Numbered from the stretch's first letter, positions 34,361-46,800 are shown. The stretch is 64,000 nt of DNA from Bagarius yarrelli (GCA_005784505.1 VCAZ01000045.1:2206501-2270500); one strand, 5' to 3'. Translations and numbers: made by a program. The notes: generated by a model from the letters alone, not told the origin.

Positions 34361-36644
34361 TGAACTAACATTTAAACGTTGTAAAGGGTTTGAATGATTA
34401 GGTAATGTTCTCACAAAACAAACATCTATTTTCTCAGCATCCTTATTTTTACTTTTCCTCTGTCCTTCTCTCTTTCTATTTTTCTCTCTTTTTCAAAATG
34501 CAAAAAAAAAAATGGACAGTTGCCAGATCACCTTGTCTGGTTTCCCAGTGTATTTAGTGTGTCTGATATTCAGCCAGTCAGCTGACAGTCCTGCAACCCA
34601 TACCTGTCCTCTGCTTTTGTAAAACATTAGCTTCTTCTGTTTATTTTGGTCTACAGAAGTTCAGAATCTATTCACAAGCAAGAGTTGCTAGACATTTTAC
34701 CACATCCAGCTTCATGGCCTCTGAGTCAGTAAAGCCTCCACTGCGAGGAGCAGATGTTGCAGGTGTGTAGGAGGTGTACAATGTGCGTCAGCAAACGTTG
34801 CCATGCTGAACATTAATTATCTGCTAACACTATGGATTAACTGCCATAACCGTCCAACACATTGGAAAAGAAGGCTAAAAAAATAAATTAGTGCTAAACC
34901 TATTTTTTTTGTACAGGTTAAGGGCCATTGAGACTCGGGTGATAAAACCTTTTTTTACATCTAGAGCTTATCTGGACTGACAGCAAAAGCAGTACAGTAA
35001 ATTCTTGGGTGTCAATATTAAAAGATTATGTGGCAAGACAGTAATAGGAAATGATGATGTTGTCAAGACATTAACAAGACAGGATATAAGGCTTAAAAAT
35101 GGAACAAATCATAATGTTTTATTCTGCACAAGACACAAACATGCTATTCAACATATAACCTAATCCAACTCCTAAACTTTGCTGTTTGTTAAGGAAAATT
35201 TTATTTTACTATTTTATAAAGACAGAGTTCTTGTACTAATATTGTTTTCCTGGTCACCGATACAGATACTTTTTTGTTTTGTAGGATTATTTGTATCGCT
35301 CTGTGATTATCTCTTGTCATTTTTTCTTATTTTACACTTTTTAAAATATTACTTGTATTATAAGTACTCAATTTTGTACCTTCATAATTTTGTAGAACAA
35401 AGTTTGCCATGTGTGGGTTGTTTAATAGTTTTATGGGATTATTTATTGTAAAATATTTTCACATCGCTGAGCCTGACATTCTGGTGCTGCTGCCGAAATC
35501 TTTGTGCTATCTCAGTGATGTCACAAGAGATATCGGTCTTTCTTATCTGACCTGTTTTTGTGAGTACGAGTACGAGTACGAGAACATAAGCTCAGTATTG
35601 GTGCATCCCTAGTTTGTATTAAACACTCTCAGGGTGCTTTGACCCAAAACATACACCAGTTTAAATAATGGAATTTTCTTATTACAATTTTACCTCTAGT
35701 CGAGTTCGCTTAATTAACTCTTGCGGTCCGCCAGAGGAAACAGGATAGCAGATATCTTCTTTATCTTTTTTTTTAAGGCAGAGTCAGGAATTGAAGTCTA
35801 TCACAGTAATCCACAGCTATTTGTTCCAGTTGACTATGTGCTGTTTGTCTCTTGTGATATTTGCTTATAATTATAGATGGCTTGTACATGACTGCACCAG
35901 CAATCCACTTACAGAATGACTTCTCAGTTGGAGCAACAAGCTGGTAACGTCTATTGTATTTCATTCCATTATGTGACATTTGAATACCTTGTCAAATGCA
36001 AACGTCTAGACATAATAATTATAACTGTTGATGTGTTTATTATATTACTTATAGTCGATGTGTTGCCTTTAGATCAAATTTCCTCTTTCCTATAGCTTAC
36101 TGTTAATAGCTTCTAAAACACAGTACATTATATTCACTCACTGTGGACTTCATTAGCATCTGCTTATTTATGGGGTTTGTACAAAAAACCTTCTGCAAGT
36201 ACAGGTCAAAATAAATGGGAGCAAAATAAGTGTCATTCGTGTTATTTTAACTGTAATGATGTTGTATGTACAGAGAAAATGCTTAGAGTGTTTTAAGAAG
36301 GTTTTATGTCAATTAACCAATGCTCTACCACTAGGGGGCAAGTGGTACGGCTAATCATGAGATTAATTCCCAGGACCACCAAGGTAAATGTGGGTAGAAG
36401 AAGTGTACTTTTTGTGTTTTTAGTTGTTGTGTTAATGTATAGGACAGTTATGGTTGCGCACTAAAATGTTTTTGGGACATCGATTTTACATTTTAAGCCT
36501 TTAAGCAAATAGAAACAAACTATGATTATTTGCTTTACATTTCTTTTCTGATATAAGCTGCTGTGGCAGCCATACCTTTGGCCGTCAGTCTGGCTATGCA
36601 AGATTATTGATAGATAACAGCAACAAAATCCAAAAAGGATGGAC
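34361..36644. other. mostly unassigned; possible hAT scrap at 35.2-35.6 kb
   Basis: 'caccgatacagatactttt' (35259) and 'gagtacgagtacgagtacga' (35562) followed by 'ggtgcatccctag' resemble both sides of a short fish hAT whose terminus reads CTAGGGATGCACC on the other strand. The two hydrophobic open frames between them (90 and 67 codons) are T-rich chance frames. A worn SINE-like head may lie at 36330-36390. Confidence 0.4.
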
Positions 36645-37225
36645 TCAGTAGTGGAGGGAGATTTTGCCATCTTCCTCATGCCAGAAGATCCATCTAGGAT
36701 GCCCAGGATCGGCGTCTACACTGGGGCTCCTCATCTGACCTCCCTGAAAGAGATTCAGACAGGACCGAACCACATGTATGGGTAGCTTCCAACAGTGTTC
36801 ACAGTTAGAGCTCTCAAGCCCTGATTGTGCGTGCTCCTCACCCAGACAGCTGACACATTGCAAGTATGTGTCTGTGTCTGAAATAAATCTAGGGCACGGA
36901 TAGACACTGCCTAAAACGTTCCTCGGCTCTCCTGTCTGTCTTTCCAAGGCTCTTCTTTATTTTTTTCACTTTATTTTCTAAAAGATTTTCATTTTCTTTT
37001 CTGAATTTATTTATTTATTTTACCAATACCGTATACCTTAGCAAAGCTCTCTCCGTTTACACACATACATGTGTGCTGAGGGAAAAAATCTTGCCGACTT
37101 CACTGCCACTTGTGCTTATATAGCGTTACTTCCTGGTCGGTGATGTCACCTCCCGCTCTCCGATTTGCCGGATTATGCACATGGTCGAAGGTTATAAAGG
37201 GCTTTTCCTAAGCGTCTACAGTTTT
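36645..37225 (-). pseudogene. DIRS-type retroelement 5' end: leader and ORF1 (gag-like) remnant
   Basis: The minus frame at 36645-36947 encodes CVSCLGEEHAQSGLESSNCE followed by HC and a run to the frame end, i.e. C-x2-C and C-x2-C pairs typical of DIRS ORF1 proteins of fish (usual text CxxCLGxEHAxxALxxxxCxHC). Upstream on the minus strand lies a leader with 'gtgacatcaccgaccaggaa' and 'gctatataagcacaag', a TATA-like motif, as found in DIRS terminal repeats. Truncated after about 100 codons. Confidence 0.7.
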
Positions 37226-37604
37226 TTATGACAAGAAACCTGCTTCTCTGATTGTATCTTATGCGTCATTACGTTTTTAGCATATTAAAAAAAACCTAAG
37301 TTATTAGTTAGTTATTTACTTAGACTTAAATGTGACTCTTGGCTATCAGAACGTCATCACAGGACATAATTTTCTATTTTGTTTTCGTTGCAACATGATT
37401 GTGGTAATATTGATTAGTTTGTGATATTCTTGTTCACTTTATGTGGTTTGTGTTGTCTTTATGCATCGTTTTGCAGGGAACTTTTGATTATTGTGTGCCC
37501 CCTCTTCGGAAGCCGTGTGTCCCCCTGTTAGTTATGCTCTGGCACTGGCTCTGTACTGTAGACTTCTATAGACTGTAGACTATAATTATGTAAAGATCCA
37601 CTGT
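37226..37604. other. unassigned DNA
   Basis: Nothing recognised. Confidence 0.4.
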
Positions 37605-37965
37605 CTGAAGCGAGTAGGTTGAGAACCTGAGTGCAGTTTTTTAATCAAAGTGACATAAAACAATAAACATGTACTAGACATGACTTGACATAGCTTGACA
37701 GGAACACTAACATAAATATAGACATAGACATGAACTCACCAGGCAGTGGTACAAGGAACAATAACTCACAAACACACAAGGCAAAAAAAGGGCTATATAT
37801 ACACTAACCACATACCTGAACACGATAAACAACACATGACCAAAACAAACCAATGGAAACATGACACATCAAATGACAGGAAGTAAACAACGGGCACAAA
37901 TATGAAACACAAAACCTTAACATAAAACGGAAAACAAGAACATGATGCATAATCCTTACAATAAT
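37605..37965 (-). mobile_element. LTR-like family copy
   Basis: 'gaacctgagtgcagtttttt' at the left is the reverse complement of the 'tgcacttgggttc' end of the 20 kb copy. Inside are 'gggctatatatacactaac' (TATA-like on the minus strand) and 'gacatgaactcaccaggc'. The end signature with 'ggtccggcagggc' is not retained. Confidence 0.55.
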
Positions 37966-38730
37966 CCGTTATTCCCACCCTACCCCAGATCTCTCTCATC
38001 AACAAGGTGTTTACTCATCCAGAATGTTTTTTAATTGCTTTATTTGGTGTAATTTCTAGACGCTGTTGCATGTAAAAATCCCCAAAAGATCAGCAGTTTC
38101 TGAAATCCTTAAACCAGCAGATCTGCTACCAACCACCATGAGACAGAGCTTCATTTTGATGTTTGATGTAAAACTTTTGAGGCGTAGCTGCAGATATGCA
38201 GGTTTTCCTAACATATTGAATGGTAAGTGTGTATAAAACACATTGTTAAAAGACTCATTTTATCACTCAAAGATGCGATTAACTTCTAGTTAATGTAGCA
38301 AGAAGGCTAGAGCCATTATAAAGTGTAATGAGCAATTATGACTGAGCTGATTTATGATATGCCAAGTTAATGACAAAGGTTTTTCAGAAAATGTTCCCAA
38401 ATATTAAGGTAAAGTCTTCTTTCTTTCTTTCTTTCTTTTTTTTAATCCATCCATCCTTTGTCAGGGTACATCAAAATCAGAACTAAAACCATGTTTATCT
38501 ATGCATCAATTTAAGTAACAGTCTAATACCAAATCCCTTTCTTATTCTGCCAAGTTAAACCATACTAACGATACAGTAAAAAACCATATTGCTTATGGCT
38601 CTAATACTATCAACCTATCTATTTAACTATACTATTGTTTGCTAGCTTAATTATAACATATCGGCAGGATTTACTGTGCAGTTGCGTAAACTAATATCAT
38701 ATTTTAAAAAAAAACTTCCCACAGACTGAT
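37966..38730. other. unassigned DNA
   Basis: A CTTT tract lies at 38418-38440. Otherwise nothing recognised. Confidence 0.4.
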
Positions 38731-39083
38731 TGTGACTGTTTGCTAAAAGCCATAAACAGCTGCATCACTGCCTGGTTTGGATTCAGAGGATAGTGAGAAC
38801 AGCTGAGAAGGTCTGGTTTAATGCCTGTATTGTTTATTGCACTTTTGCACCAGGTTGCACACATGCACTTTATGTTGCTAAGACAACTTACTTTTAATCT
38901 TTAGCTCTGTGTTGTTCTGTTAAGTGAAGAAGAGAAGAACTCTTTGTTGTTTTGTGCAATTCTGTGTTGTTTTGTGTAGCACCATGGAGTCCTAGAGAAA
39001 CGTTGTTTCATTTCACTGTGTACTGCGTCTGCTATATATGGTTGAAATGACAATAAAGCTTCTTGAACTTGAATTTGAACAAT
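38731..39083 (+). mobile_element. L2-type LINE 3' end
   Basis: Begins with a worn reverse-transcriptase C-terminus ('aacagctgcatcactgcctg'-gttt, coding for NSCITAWF-like text) and continues into the 3' UTR with 'gcaccatggagtcctagaga', 'tcatttcactgtgtactgc', 'ggttgaaatgacaataaagc' and a short (ttgaact) tail. This 3' UTR differs from that at 27.2 kb, so two L2-type subfamilies are present. Confidence 0.8.
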
Positions 39084-40769
39084 TTGGCCAATGCTACTCA
39101 TAAAGAAGCTGCTATCAGAGTGGGACTGATATTATTTCAGGAGTATGTTATGGGCAGTAAATGTCATCCAGACTCCTGAAAGATCTGTTAGCACATCTTA
39201 TATAACAGGCTTATCATTTACCAGCTAACTGGTAGAATTGGCTTTCACTTCACTTTAGATAAAAGCGTCTGGTGAAAGAATAAATTTGATATGTAATGTA
39301 AGGTAATATATATAAAGGTGTTTTTAAGAACATTTTGTAATAGCGCTGTCTTTTCCTCAAGAACAATGGATAGTAACAGGATTAACATGACAGACGCTGC
39401 ACTTTAGAGTTTTAAACATCTGGGTAAAGTCGATTTAAACATCTGGGTAAAGGTTTGGAATATCACATGACAGGAGGTGTTGAGTTACTGTTACCAACCG
39501 AAAGTGGATTATTGGGTCATGATTAAAGCTGACAGCAAATGCAACACTGGCAGAAACTGCGGCAAAGGCAAGTATTCACTACATGAACAGAGTCATGACA
39601 AACAAGTAGGTAACAAAGAAAGACAAACTTGTTGACTTATTAGCAAACACAGACTAGATAAGCACAATGAATCAAATATATAATATATATCAAATATATC
39701 ACAAAAGAAGAGTTGACATAAGTATGCCTGGTTACCCCCTGGTGGTGTGCCTGTTTATCTATCTATCAATTTGTCTGTCCGTCTGTCTGTTCTGTCATCA
39801 GACCATGGTAATTTTTGTGGTTTCTTTTATTCTATATTTTTAATATATATATTTTTTTCTCATGATTGGTTAGCTATTTATCTGAGGTTTAACACGGCTA
39901 TACTATTGTTTGCTAGTTAAATAACGGCATATTAGCAAGTTACTTATAATGAGATAATTACTAAATAATCTTTCTTTCTTTTAGTGGTCCAGGAACTTAT
40001 AATCTCACTGCTATGACCCAGGTTCTAGCCTGGAAACTGAGGGGTTAAGCACTGATACAACTTAAGAGTTGTATCAGAAATGACATTTGGCCTTAAAACC
40101 TAGGCCAAATCAAATAAGATGATGTTCTTTGGTGACCCTGAACCGAAAAAAACGACCAACCTTTGAGTGCTCCAACACGTCAAATTATCTGTAATAAAGA
40201 GCTCCTATTTGTGAGCTGAAAAAGATCCTTCAACCCTCCTGCATATTTTACATCACCTCTACAAGTAAAGTGCACTAGATAATGATAGTCACTATTCTTA
40301 GCCATCCATTGAGCGCCTGTGGTGCTTTCGGTTATTTAGAGATAAGATAATACAATAGGGATTCAGCTTACTTTTATGGCTTTCACTGTCCCTTCAGGGC
40401 TATTGTACAGTAAAGTGTTCAATTATAAGTGACTCTTCAGTGTAATCTCGAGTCACCATTTGGCCTGTGATAGATACACCTCTCCACGATGAAGCTTCTG
40501 CACATGCCGTCGGGAATAATAAAGAGATTAAAAAGAAAAAAAATGTCCTAAAGTTAAGGACAAGTACCTTAAATGGCCTGTGGACACCTCATCAGCATAG
40601 GTTTGTCCCCTTTGACAAAGAAATGAACAGTCTATATTTTTAATGGTAGGTTTTTTAACAGTGAGAGACAGAATAACAACAAAAACATTCAGGAAAACGC
40701 AAGTTATAAGTTGATTTGTGTTTTAATGGATGAAATAAGTAGTTGATTTCCTAACAATCAGCAAGTTTT
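39084..40769. other. unassigned DNA
   Basis: A 23-bp duplication ('taaacatctgggtaaag' twice) lies at 39414-39454. Otherwise nothing recognised. Confidence 0.4.
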
Positions 40770-41530
40770 TTATACAGGTGACAAGCTGGGATTAGGACAC
40801 TTTCCTAAAGGGACTGTCTTGAAGAGACTGCTGCTAAGGCTGGAAGGAGCTACAAGAACATCACCAAGCAGCTTATGTTGCGATTATTCGCAAATGTAAC
40901 ACAAAATCACTGTCACTCTCTCTTGGTCTAGGGCTCCAGGCAATATCTCACCTTGTGGAGATTCAATGATAATGGCAACAGTGAGGAATCAGCCCAGAAG
41001 TACACAGAAGGATTTTGTCAATGATCTCAAAGCAGCTGCGACCATAATCATCAAGTAAACAATTAGTAACACACTACGGCATGATGAACTGAAATCCTAC
41101 AGTGCCTGCAAGTTCCCCTTTTCGAAAAAGCACATGACCAGGCCTGTCTAAAGTTTGCCAATCAAAATTTTGATCATTCAGAGAAGAACTGAGTAAAAGT
41201 GTTCTGGTCAAATCAACTATGATCCCAAAAACATCATCCCCACCATCAACATGGAGGAGAAAACATAATGCTTTAGAGATGTTTTGCTGCAAAGGGAACA
41301 AGACATCTTCACCACATCAAAGGGATGATGGATAGGGTTAAATCTTGAGTGAGAACCTCCCTCCCGTAGCATGGGCATCAAAAATGGTCATTCCAGAATA
41401 ATGACCTAAAACACAAACAAGGCAACAAAGGATTGGCTTAAGAGAAGCACATTAAGATCCTGGAGTGGCATAGCAAGTCTTCAGGGAAAGAAGAGAGGCA
41501 GATGAAGTGATGCACCCATCATGCCTACCG
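40770..41530 (+). pseudogene. Tc1 transposase pseudogene, lineage A (Tdr1/Sleeping-Beauty-like)
   Basis: Diverged coding DNA with many stops can be followed for about 700 bp: 'caccttgtggagattcaatg', 'actacggcatgatgaactga'-aat, 'agcacatgaccaggcctgtc', 'gttctggtcaaatcaactat' (acidic residue region), 'catcaacatggaggagaaaa', 'gaataatgacctaaaacaca' (the NDPKHT region) and 'agatcctggagtggcatagc' (VLEWPS). It stops before DLNPIENLW. Confidence 0.8.
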
Positions 41531-41536
41531 TACAAG

Positions 41537-41985
41537 CCTGTGGGGGGCAGTACTAAGATCTGAAATCGCTACAGTTGGTCAGATCTTGGTTTAGCAACAT
41601 TATATGCCCAAAGAAGAAGGTCAGCTGATTACCTGAATGACCAGGTTTCCTGACAGCACGGGCATATTCCAAGATGACAATGTCAGGATTAATCTGTCTC
41701 AAATTGTCAAAAAAAAAAGTATGAGACATCATTTTCACACATGGATTGTCCACCACAGAGTCCAGACTTTAAACCCCATTAAGAATCTTTGGAATGTGCT
41801 TTGCGATCATCAATACAAGATGTTTGCGAAAAATGATTGCACCGCAGGATGGAAATAAATGTTGTGACATTGCAGAAGCGTATCAAAACAATGCTTTGGC
41901 GAGTATGTGCTTTAATCAAAGCTAAAGCTGGTCCAATGAAATATTAGAGTGTGTGACTTTTTGTTTGGACGGGCAGTGTATTAAG
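41537..41985 (+). pseudogene. Tc1 transposase 3' half, lineage B, with right terminus
   Basis: Encodes GQYYDLKSLQLVRS-like text, then MTRFPDSTGIFQDDNVRINL, SQIVKKKSM, HHFHTWIVHH and LNPIKNLWNVL (last catalytic region), then after stops VVTLQKRIKTMLWRVCALIK and a terminal AKAGPMKY-stop at about 41949. The right end 'gtttggacgggcagtgta' matches a Tc1-type terminal inverted repeat. It belongs to a lineage different from the preceding block. Confidence 0.85.
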
Positions 41986-42532
41986 AAGAAACATGAGACG
42001 ATGAAGGGAAAAGCAAAGAGATAGAAGAGAGTAAATGCTCATTTTTTACTTGAGTTCCTCCATGACCTTATTTGTGAAAGCTCTGAGTTATGTGACTAAT
42101 GAATGTTCTTTCGATGATTAAATATCCGCAAGGCAGAGTGCAGCCTTGATAGTAGTCAAACCTCAGTAATAACTAAAAGCATGCTATTGCATTGCTTTAC
42201 TGTTTTCTTAACTATCGTTAGCTTAAGATCAAAATAAGAATTCTCAACGAGATTGCGTTACAGCGTAGCTTAATATTATTGCTGTCAGAAACCGTGCAAA
42301 GCTGAATGCAAAAGAAGATATTTATTATCTTCCACAGAGCAAACAAACCAGAACAGTGAACCTAAAATGTATTGGGAAAAAGAAATTAGACCCAATTATG
42401 TATATATATATATATATTGTATAACATATGTTTATTGACTATATCAAGGCTGCACTATTGCTAGGGGGGGGGGGGGGTTATCAACTACTAATTTTATAAT
42501 ATATAAATATATTGGAAATTATACACAATTAG

Positions 42533-42598
<66 letters not shown>

Positions 42599-42929
42599 TA
42601 TATATACAAATAAACAGGGATTATAATTCAGCAAAGTAATCAGTAACAACAGTGCATTAGAACCCTAGATTCCTATATAGTGGATCCATATAAAGTCTAC
42701 ATAAAGTTTTCACTTTTGGTAGAAGGTCAAATGAATTTTGATTACACTTGATCCTAGGTTAGCTAGTGGATTTTTAGAACATTAAACATGATTATTAGAT
42801 CCAAACAAAACATTTACAGATCGTTAAATAAAGTTAAAAAGTCCTAACTTATTTAATGATGCAAAGGCTACAACAAAAATAACAAGACACATCCGTACAT
42901 GATTTTTCTGAGAGTTTAGAGTAAAGGTA
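41986..42929. other. unassigned DNA with TA and G tracts
   Basis: A 14-G run at 42464-42477 and a 59-bp TA tract at 42534-42592. Nothing else recognised. Confidence 0.5.
42534..42592. repeat. (TA)n microsatellite
   Basis: Uninterrupted TA tract of about 29 units. Confidence 0.95.
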
Positions 42930-43302
42930 AGCAGAATCAAGACACAGAAAGTAGAACCTGTAAAGTATCAGGCAGAGAGGGTCTTTATTAAACAAAGTGA
43001 CAAAATCCAGAAGGGTAATCGGTAGGCAGGCAGACGTCATACACAGAAAACAGATATACAGGCAAACAATCTAAATCAGGAAGCAAAGGCGGAGTTAGAG
43101 AACAAGCAAGAATCCATTAACCATAAACACATAAGCTAATCCAAATGCTCGGTAAGTTGCTAGGCAAACAATAATTTGCAATGAGTTAGCTGTATGCGCT
43201 AGTTTAAATAGCGAACCAAACAGGAAGTGAACCCGGAAGTAAAACCATAGAGTCAGTATTTAGGCAAGGCTCCCTCTGGCAATTGGGAAACGGATTCCTT
43301 AC
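42930..43302. repeat. dispersed LTR-like repeat, copy 2 (partner at 8.3-8.6 kb)
   Basis: 'ggtaagttgctaggcaaaca'-ataat, 'aacaggaagtgaacccggaa'-gta and 'ggctccctctggcaattggg' follow the order of the 8.4 kb copy. Confidence 0.45.
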
Positions 43303-43590
43303 AGAACCAAACAGACAAATTTATTTTTTTTACAGGAGCCACAATAGAAATCCAAGGCAGGATTTTAGCAAATTTAGAGTCATTAGTATGAAATAAGGAA
43401 CTTGGATAATACTTACCCAGAAGATGAGGAACTCAGGAGTCTAAGAAAGCCACTGGAACCACTGGGGAAAGTTTAAGAATCTGGAACCCTCTTAAAGGTA
43501 GAAGTCTAGAAGTCTGTGGAAACCTTCTTCCAATGGTCTAGACCAGATGCTGAACTAAGGTGAGTGAATGGTTTAAATAAAGATAAGGTG
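43303..43590 (+). repeat. unclassified dispersed repeat, copy 2 (partner at 18.1 kb)
   Basis: See the 18113-18420 entry. Here it abuts LTR-like sequence on the left and a SINE on the right. Confidence 0.7.
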
Positions 43591-43594
43591 TGTA

Positions 43595-43765
43595 CAGCCT
43601 GCACCGTGGGTTAAGGTGCCAGCACCCACATGTAAAAGATGTTGTGCTCCTGCAACTCGGGTTCGATTTTGGCTCGGGTCTTTTCCAGTCCTCGTTCTCT
43701 TTCTCTATCTCCCCCATTTCATACGTCTATCAAGGCAAAAAATGCCTGAAAAATATTGTTAAATA
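43595..43765 (+). mobile_element. tRNA-derived SINE, family 3
   Basis: A-box region 'caccgtgggttaaggtgcca', B-box 'cgggttcgattttgg', body 'cctcgttctctttctctatc'-tccc and 'atttcatacgtctatcaagg'-caaaaaatgcctgaaaaata tail. This is distinct from families 1 and 2 in having no GAGCAAGG central block. Confidence 0.8.
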
Positions 43766-44600
43766 GGGTGTGTACGTGTAATTAAAGGATGAGAATTAGG
43801 TGCGTATATATAATAAATAACATTTCAACAACAATTAAAGCACTGTATTGGTAATATTCTACTTAAATAAACAACAAATATAAACATTAATACCATGGTA
43901 TGCCAGTAAATGTATGATTATATTGAACAATTCTAGCCTTAGTGTCTTTTGCTAGGCTCCTCCTAGGATGGTAATTCTGCTTGGCTTCACTGTTTCCTCT
44001 GGCACTTTGCCCATTCACTATGCAGTGTATATTGCCTCCATCGGCCTTGATTCCACCAGTTCCAAAAAATCCATTCTCATAGATCAGCAAGCAAATTATC
44101 ATTCTTGGCCAGCTGCTCTGTCCATGAGCTGGTATTAGCAGAAGCGAGTGGCATGGCTTAAAAGCTGTATGCTACAGTGATGCCATGGTGTAGAACATTA
44201 CTGGGTAGTTCATGCTTGGGAACAAGTACCGCCAGCCAGCTTCAGTCCATATCGCACAAGAAGTTTGCAGTTAAGAGTTTGCAAGGACAGTCATTTGGCT
44301 GAACAACAATTTAGTCTCTGCATTAGAATATGGCAAGGTGAGGGCAGCCAGGGCAGTTCTTTGATTTCCACATCAACCAATGTATTTTGGTCAATTGTGT
44401 AGGGCTGGTACCCCAGTAGCTCCGTTACTTTTGAAATTTCCTTTAATGTGCATATGTAGTCAACTCTATATGGCGAGATATTTATTATATCTTTTTATGT
44501 GAAATATAAAAATATATATAAAATTTTATTTATAAAATATATATATTTTTTTATATATATATATAACAACACATAAAAAACACAACTGTGTATTTTGATA
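43766..44600. other. unassigned DNA
   Basis: The minus frame at 43887-44102 (71 codons, with FFGTGGIKADGGNIHCIV) is less AT-rich than its surroundings and may be a worn gene or retroelement scrap, but I do not recognise it. AT-only imperfect inverted repeats lie at 44490-44565. Confidence 0.35.
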
Positions 44601-45620
44601 TATCTTATTTTTGCTCACTTAAAGCCTGTTTTGTATCAAAAAAGTAGATAAATCTTAGTGAACAATGCCACATTCACCAAGGCTGCAACAAGGGCTCTCC
44701 TCTTTTTTTTCCCCTCCACCTAAATAGAGCATTGTTTTGCCGACCTTTAAATATGATGCGGAAAGAAAATCCTGAATGATCTTTTCGTCTTGGTCCATTG
44801 CATCGACTGATTATCGCACTAGTTTCAGGGTTTTTTTTTTTTTTTTATCTGGTCAGTATGTGCACCTTGGGTTGTTTTGGCGTGTATAGTGTAAATGCTG
44901 ATATCGGATATGGGTCAGTTTTAAAAGATGTTAGCGGGTCATTGAAACAAAACAAAACGGATATAGTCACAAAATCGGAATAGGGCATCAAGACCTTCGG
45001 TGTAAATGCGGCCATTAAGCACTACCATAGGGTCTGACATGAAAAAGTAATTAATGCTTAACATGGGCAACCCAAAACAAGAATTCTATGACGATTTGCA
45101 TTTGACAGCTTCTTTATCTTTCTGAATGAATGCAGAAATGAGGACAGCACTAATGAGCCCGCTCGGTATTCAAGCGTTTATTCCTGAAAGTTTATTACGC
45201 TTAGATATTCAGAAGACCTTTTTAAAATGAAGACAGGTGTTAAGTGCTCTCCTACTAAGAGCACAAAGCCTTTTCTCCTGCCCTCCAACCCTATCCCCCC
45301 AAGATAAGCGCATGCATTGCTAACCATACTTAAATTTCATTTGCATAACATTATTTATAGCTGGCTCATAGTTTTGTTTTTTTTTCACTGTCCCAGGATA
45401 AGAAAATCCTGTCCTGTTGAGATATAGAGCCTGTGACGGGTGGATAAGTCTCCCTAGAGCTTTTATCTTCTTTGCAGACTTCCTGCTTTGCTATAATGGC
45501 TGCTGTCCTCCTCGATACTGACAGCATGTCCGTGGTTCTCTTGGGTTCTCTTGTCGAGTTTCAAACAGTGCCTTCCAATTACTCCAGGATCTGCTTCGTG
45601 TTATTTCAGGGCTGTGTATT
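44600..45620. other. repeat-poor island
   Basis: No interspersed repeat recognised over about 1 kb. Contains two octamer-like ATTTGCAT sites (about 45095 and 45339) and several TAAT cores. This composition could suit a conserved regulatory block but is not proof. Confidence 0.3.
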
Positions 45621-45749
45621 TTAGTGCACAGAGTCATTAAGGCTTTCAAGAGAGGCTGACAGTGCAATTAGCCCGCCCACACATTTGATAAGTTGTCTGC
45701 TGATTGGTGGGAGGGATGTCAGACTGGTGCACGCCCAACAATCTGCCCA

Positions 45750-45781
45750 AACACACACACACACACACACACAAACACACA
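45750..45781. repeat. (CA)n microsatellite
   Basis: A nearly pure CA run with one interruption. Translation of its opposite strand gives a VCVCVC open frame that is not a gene. Confidence 0.95.
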
Positions 45782-46131
45782 GGATTGTATTTCGCTGGGT
45801 AGAACTGCCAACAGACTGCATAGAATATCCTTAATGATCAGGTGAACAAGAAAATGTAGGTGGTGATGGAGAACTGCAGGACTGCAGTGACATTTTATTC
45901 CAAAGAAAAAAAAGCAATGTGGAGCGTGTGCAGAACTGTTCTATTAAACCAGGGTTATTCGGATAATTATTTCCAGAGATTGGCCTTAAAAATACTTTTG
46001 TTTTTATGTGTGTGTGTATATTTGTATGTGCCTAATTGGCTGGTGTTTTAACAATTTAGTTAGTAAATTAAAAATAAATAGTTTTCAGACTAAATTGTGC
46101 ATCCAGAGTCAAATATTGCAAAAAAGTTTTT

Positions 46132-46138
<7 letters not shown>

Positions 46139-46175
<37 letters not shown>
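46139..46175. repeat. poly-T tract
   Basis: Thirty-seven T in a row. It produces the polyphenylalanine and polylysine frames around 46008-46342. Confidence 0.95.
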
Positions 46176-46176
<1 letters not shown>

Positions 46177-46611
46177 TCCAAGTTGCAGGGTGTTTTTTCT
46201 GGATGTGCAGTCAGATACAGACTCTGGGAAGAAAAGCAGAAAATCTATTTTTGAAGACAGAGCCAAGTGCACTTGTTATAAAAGTTCACTGGCAGGTACA
46301 AGCCAAAAAAAACTAAAAAGGGATAACCAAATGAATAGATAAAAAAAAAATAAATAATGTAAAATCTAAATATCAATGCAAATATTTTGAGTAGTGAATA
46401 TATAATAAATAAGTAAATAAATTTAAAAAAAAAATACCTTATTAAATTAAATGTGCTGGGTTGCTTGTTAGTGTTGGGTTGCACCTGGACGTACATATCA
46501 AGACTAAAAGAACCAAACAAAAGAACATGTGATACTTAACACAAATTAACATAAGGTCAGAACTCCTCAACTTTTTTGTAACTTTAAAGACTTATTTTTG
46601 GAGAACATAAC

Positions 46612-46800
46612 ATTTCATCCATCCATCCACTTTTCTATACCGGCTTATTCCCTAATTCGGGGTCACAGGTATCTGCCGGAGTCTATCCCAGCTGTCTCTG
46701 AAAGGGCGAAAGGCAGGAGGGGGTACACCCTGGACAGGTCGCCAGTCTATCACAGGCCCAAACACACACACACTCACTCACTGCTATGGGTAATTTAGAA
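46612..46800 (-). mobile_element. LINE-type 3' end common in fish
   Basis: 'catccatccatccacttttc', 'taattcggggtcacagg', 'ggagtctatcccagctgtct', 'acaccctggacaggtcgcca' and 'cagtctatcacaggcccaaa' follow a 3' end common in ray-finned fish, with its GGAT repeat tail at the left, so the element runs on the minus strand. Its tail motif also occurs at 12.25 kb. Confidence 0.75.

Noticed and set aside
35179..35612. Hydrophobic 90- and 67-codon frames as membrane protein
   Set aside because: T-rich chance frames between two hAT-like ends, without any family signature.
42464..42477. 14-G run as a G-quadruplex
   Set aside because: A single homopolymer run without loops; may also be a sequencing artefact.
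43887..44102. 71-codon minus-strand frame as a host exon
   Set aside because: Looks slightly gene-like but lacks clear splice sites at its ends and I do not recognise it; left as unassigned.
46008..46342. Frames with polyphenylalanine or polylysine
   Set aside because: Pure translation of the T tract at 46139-46175.
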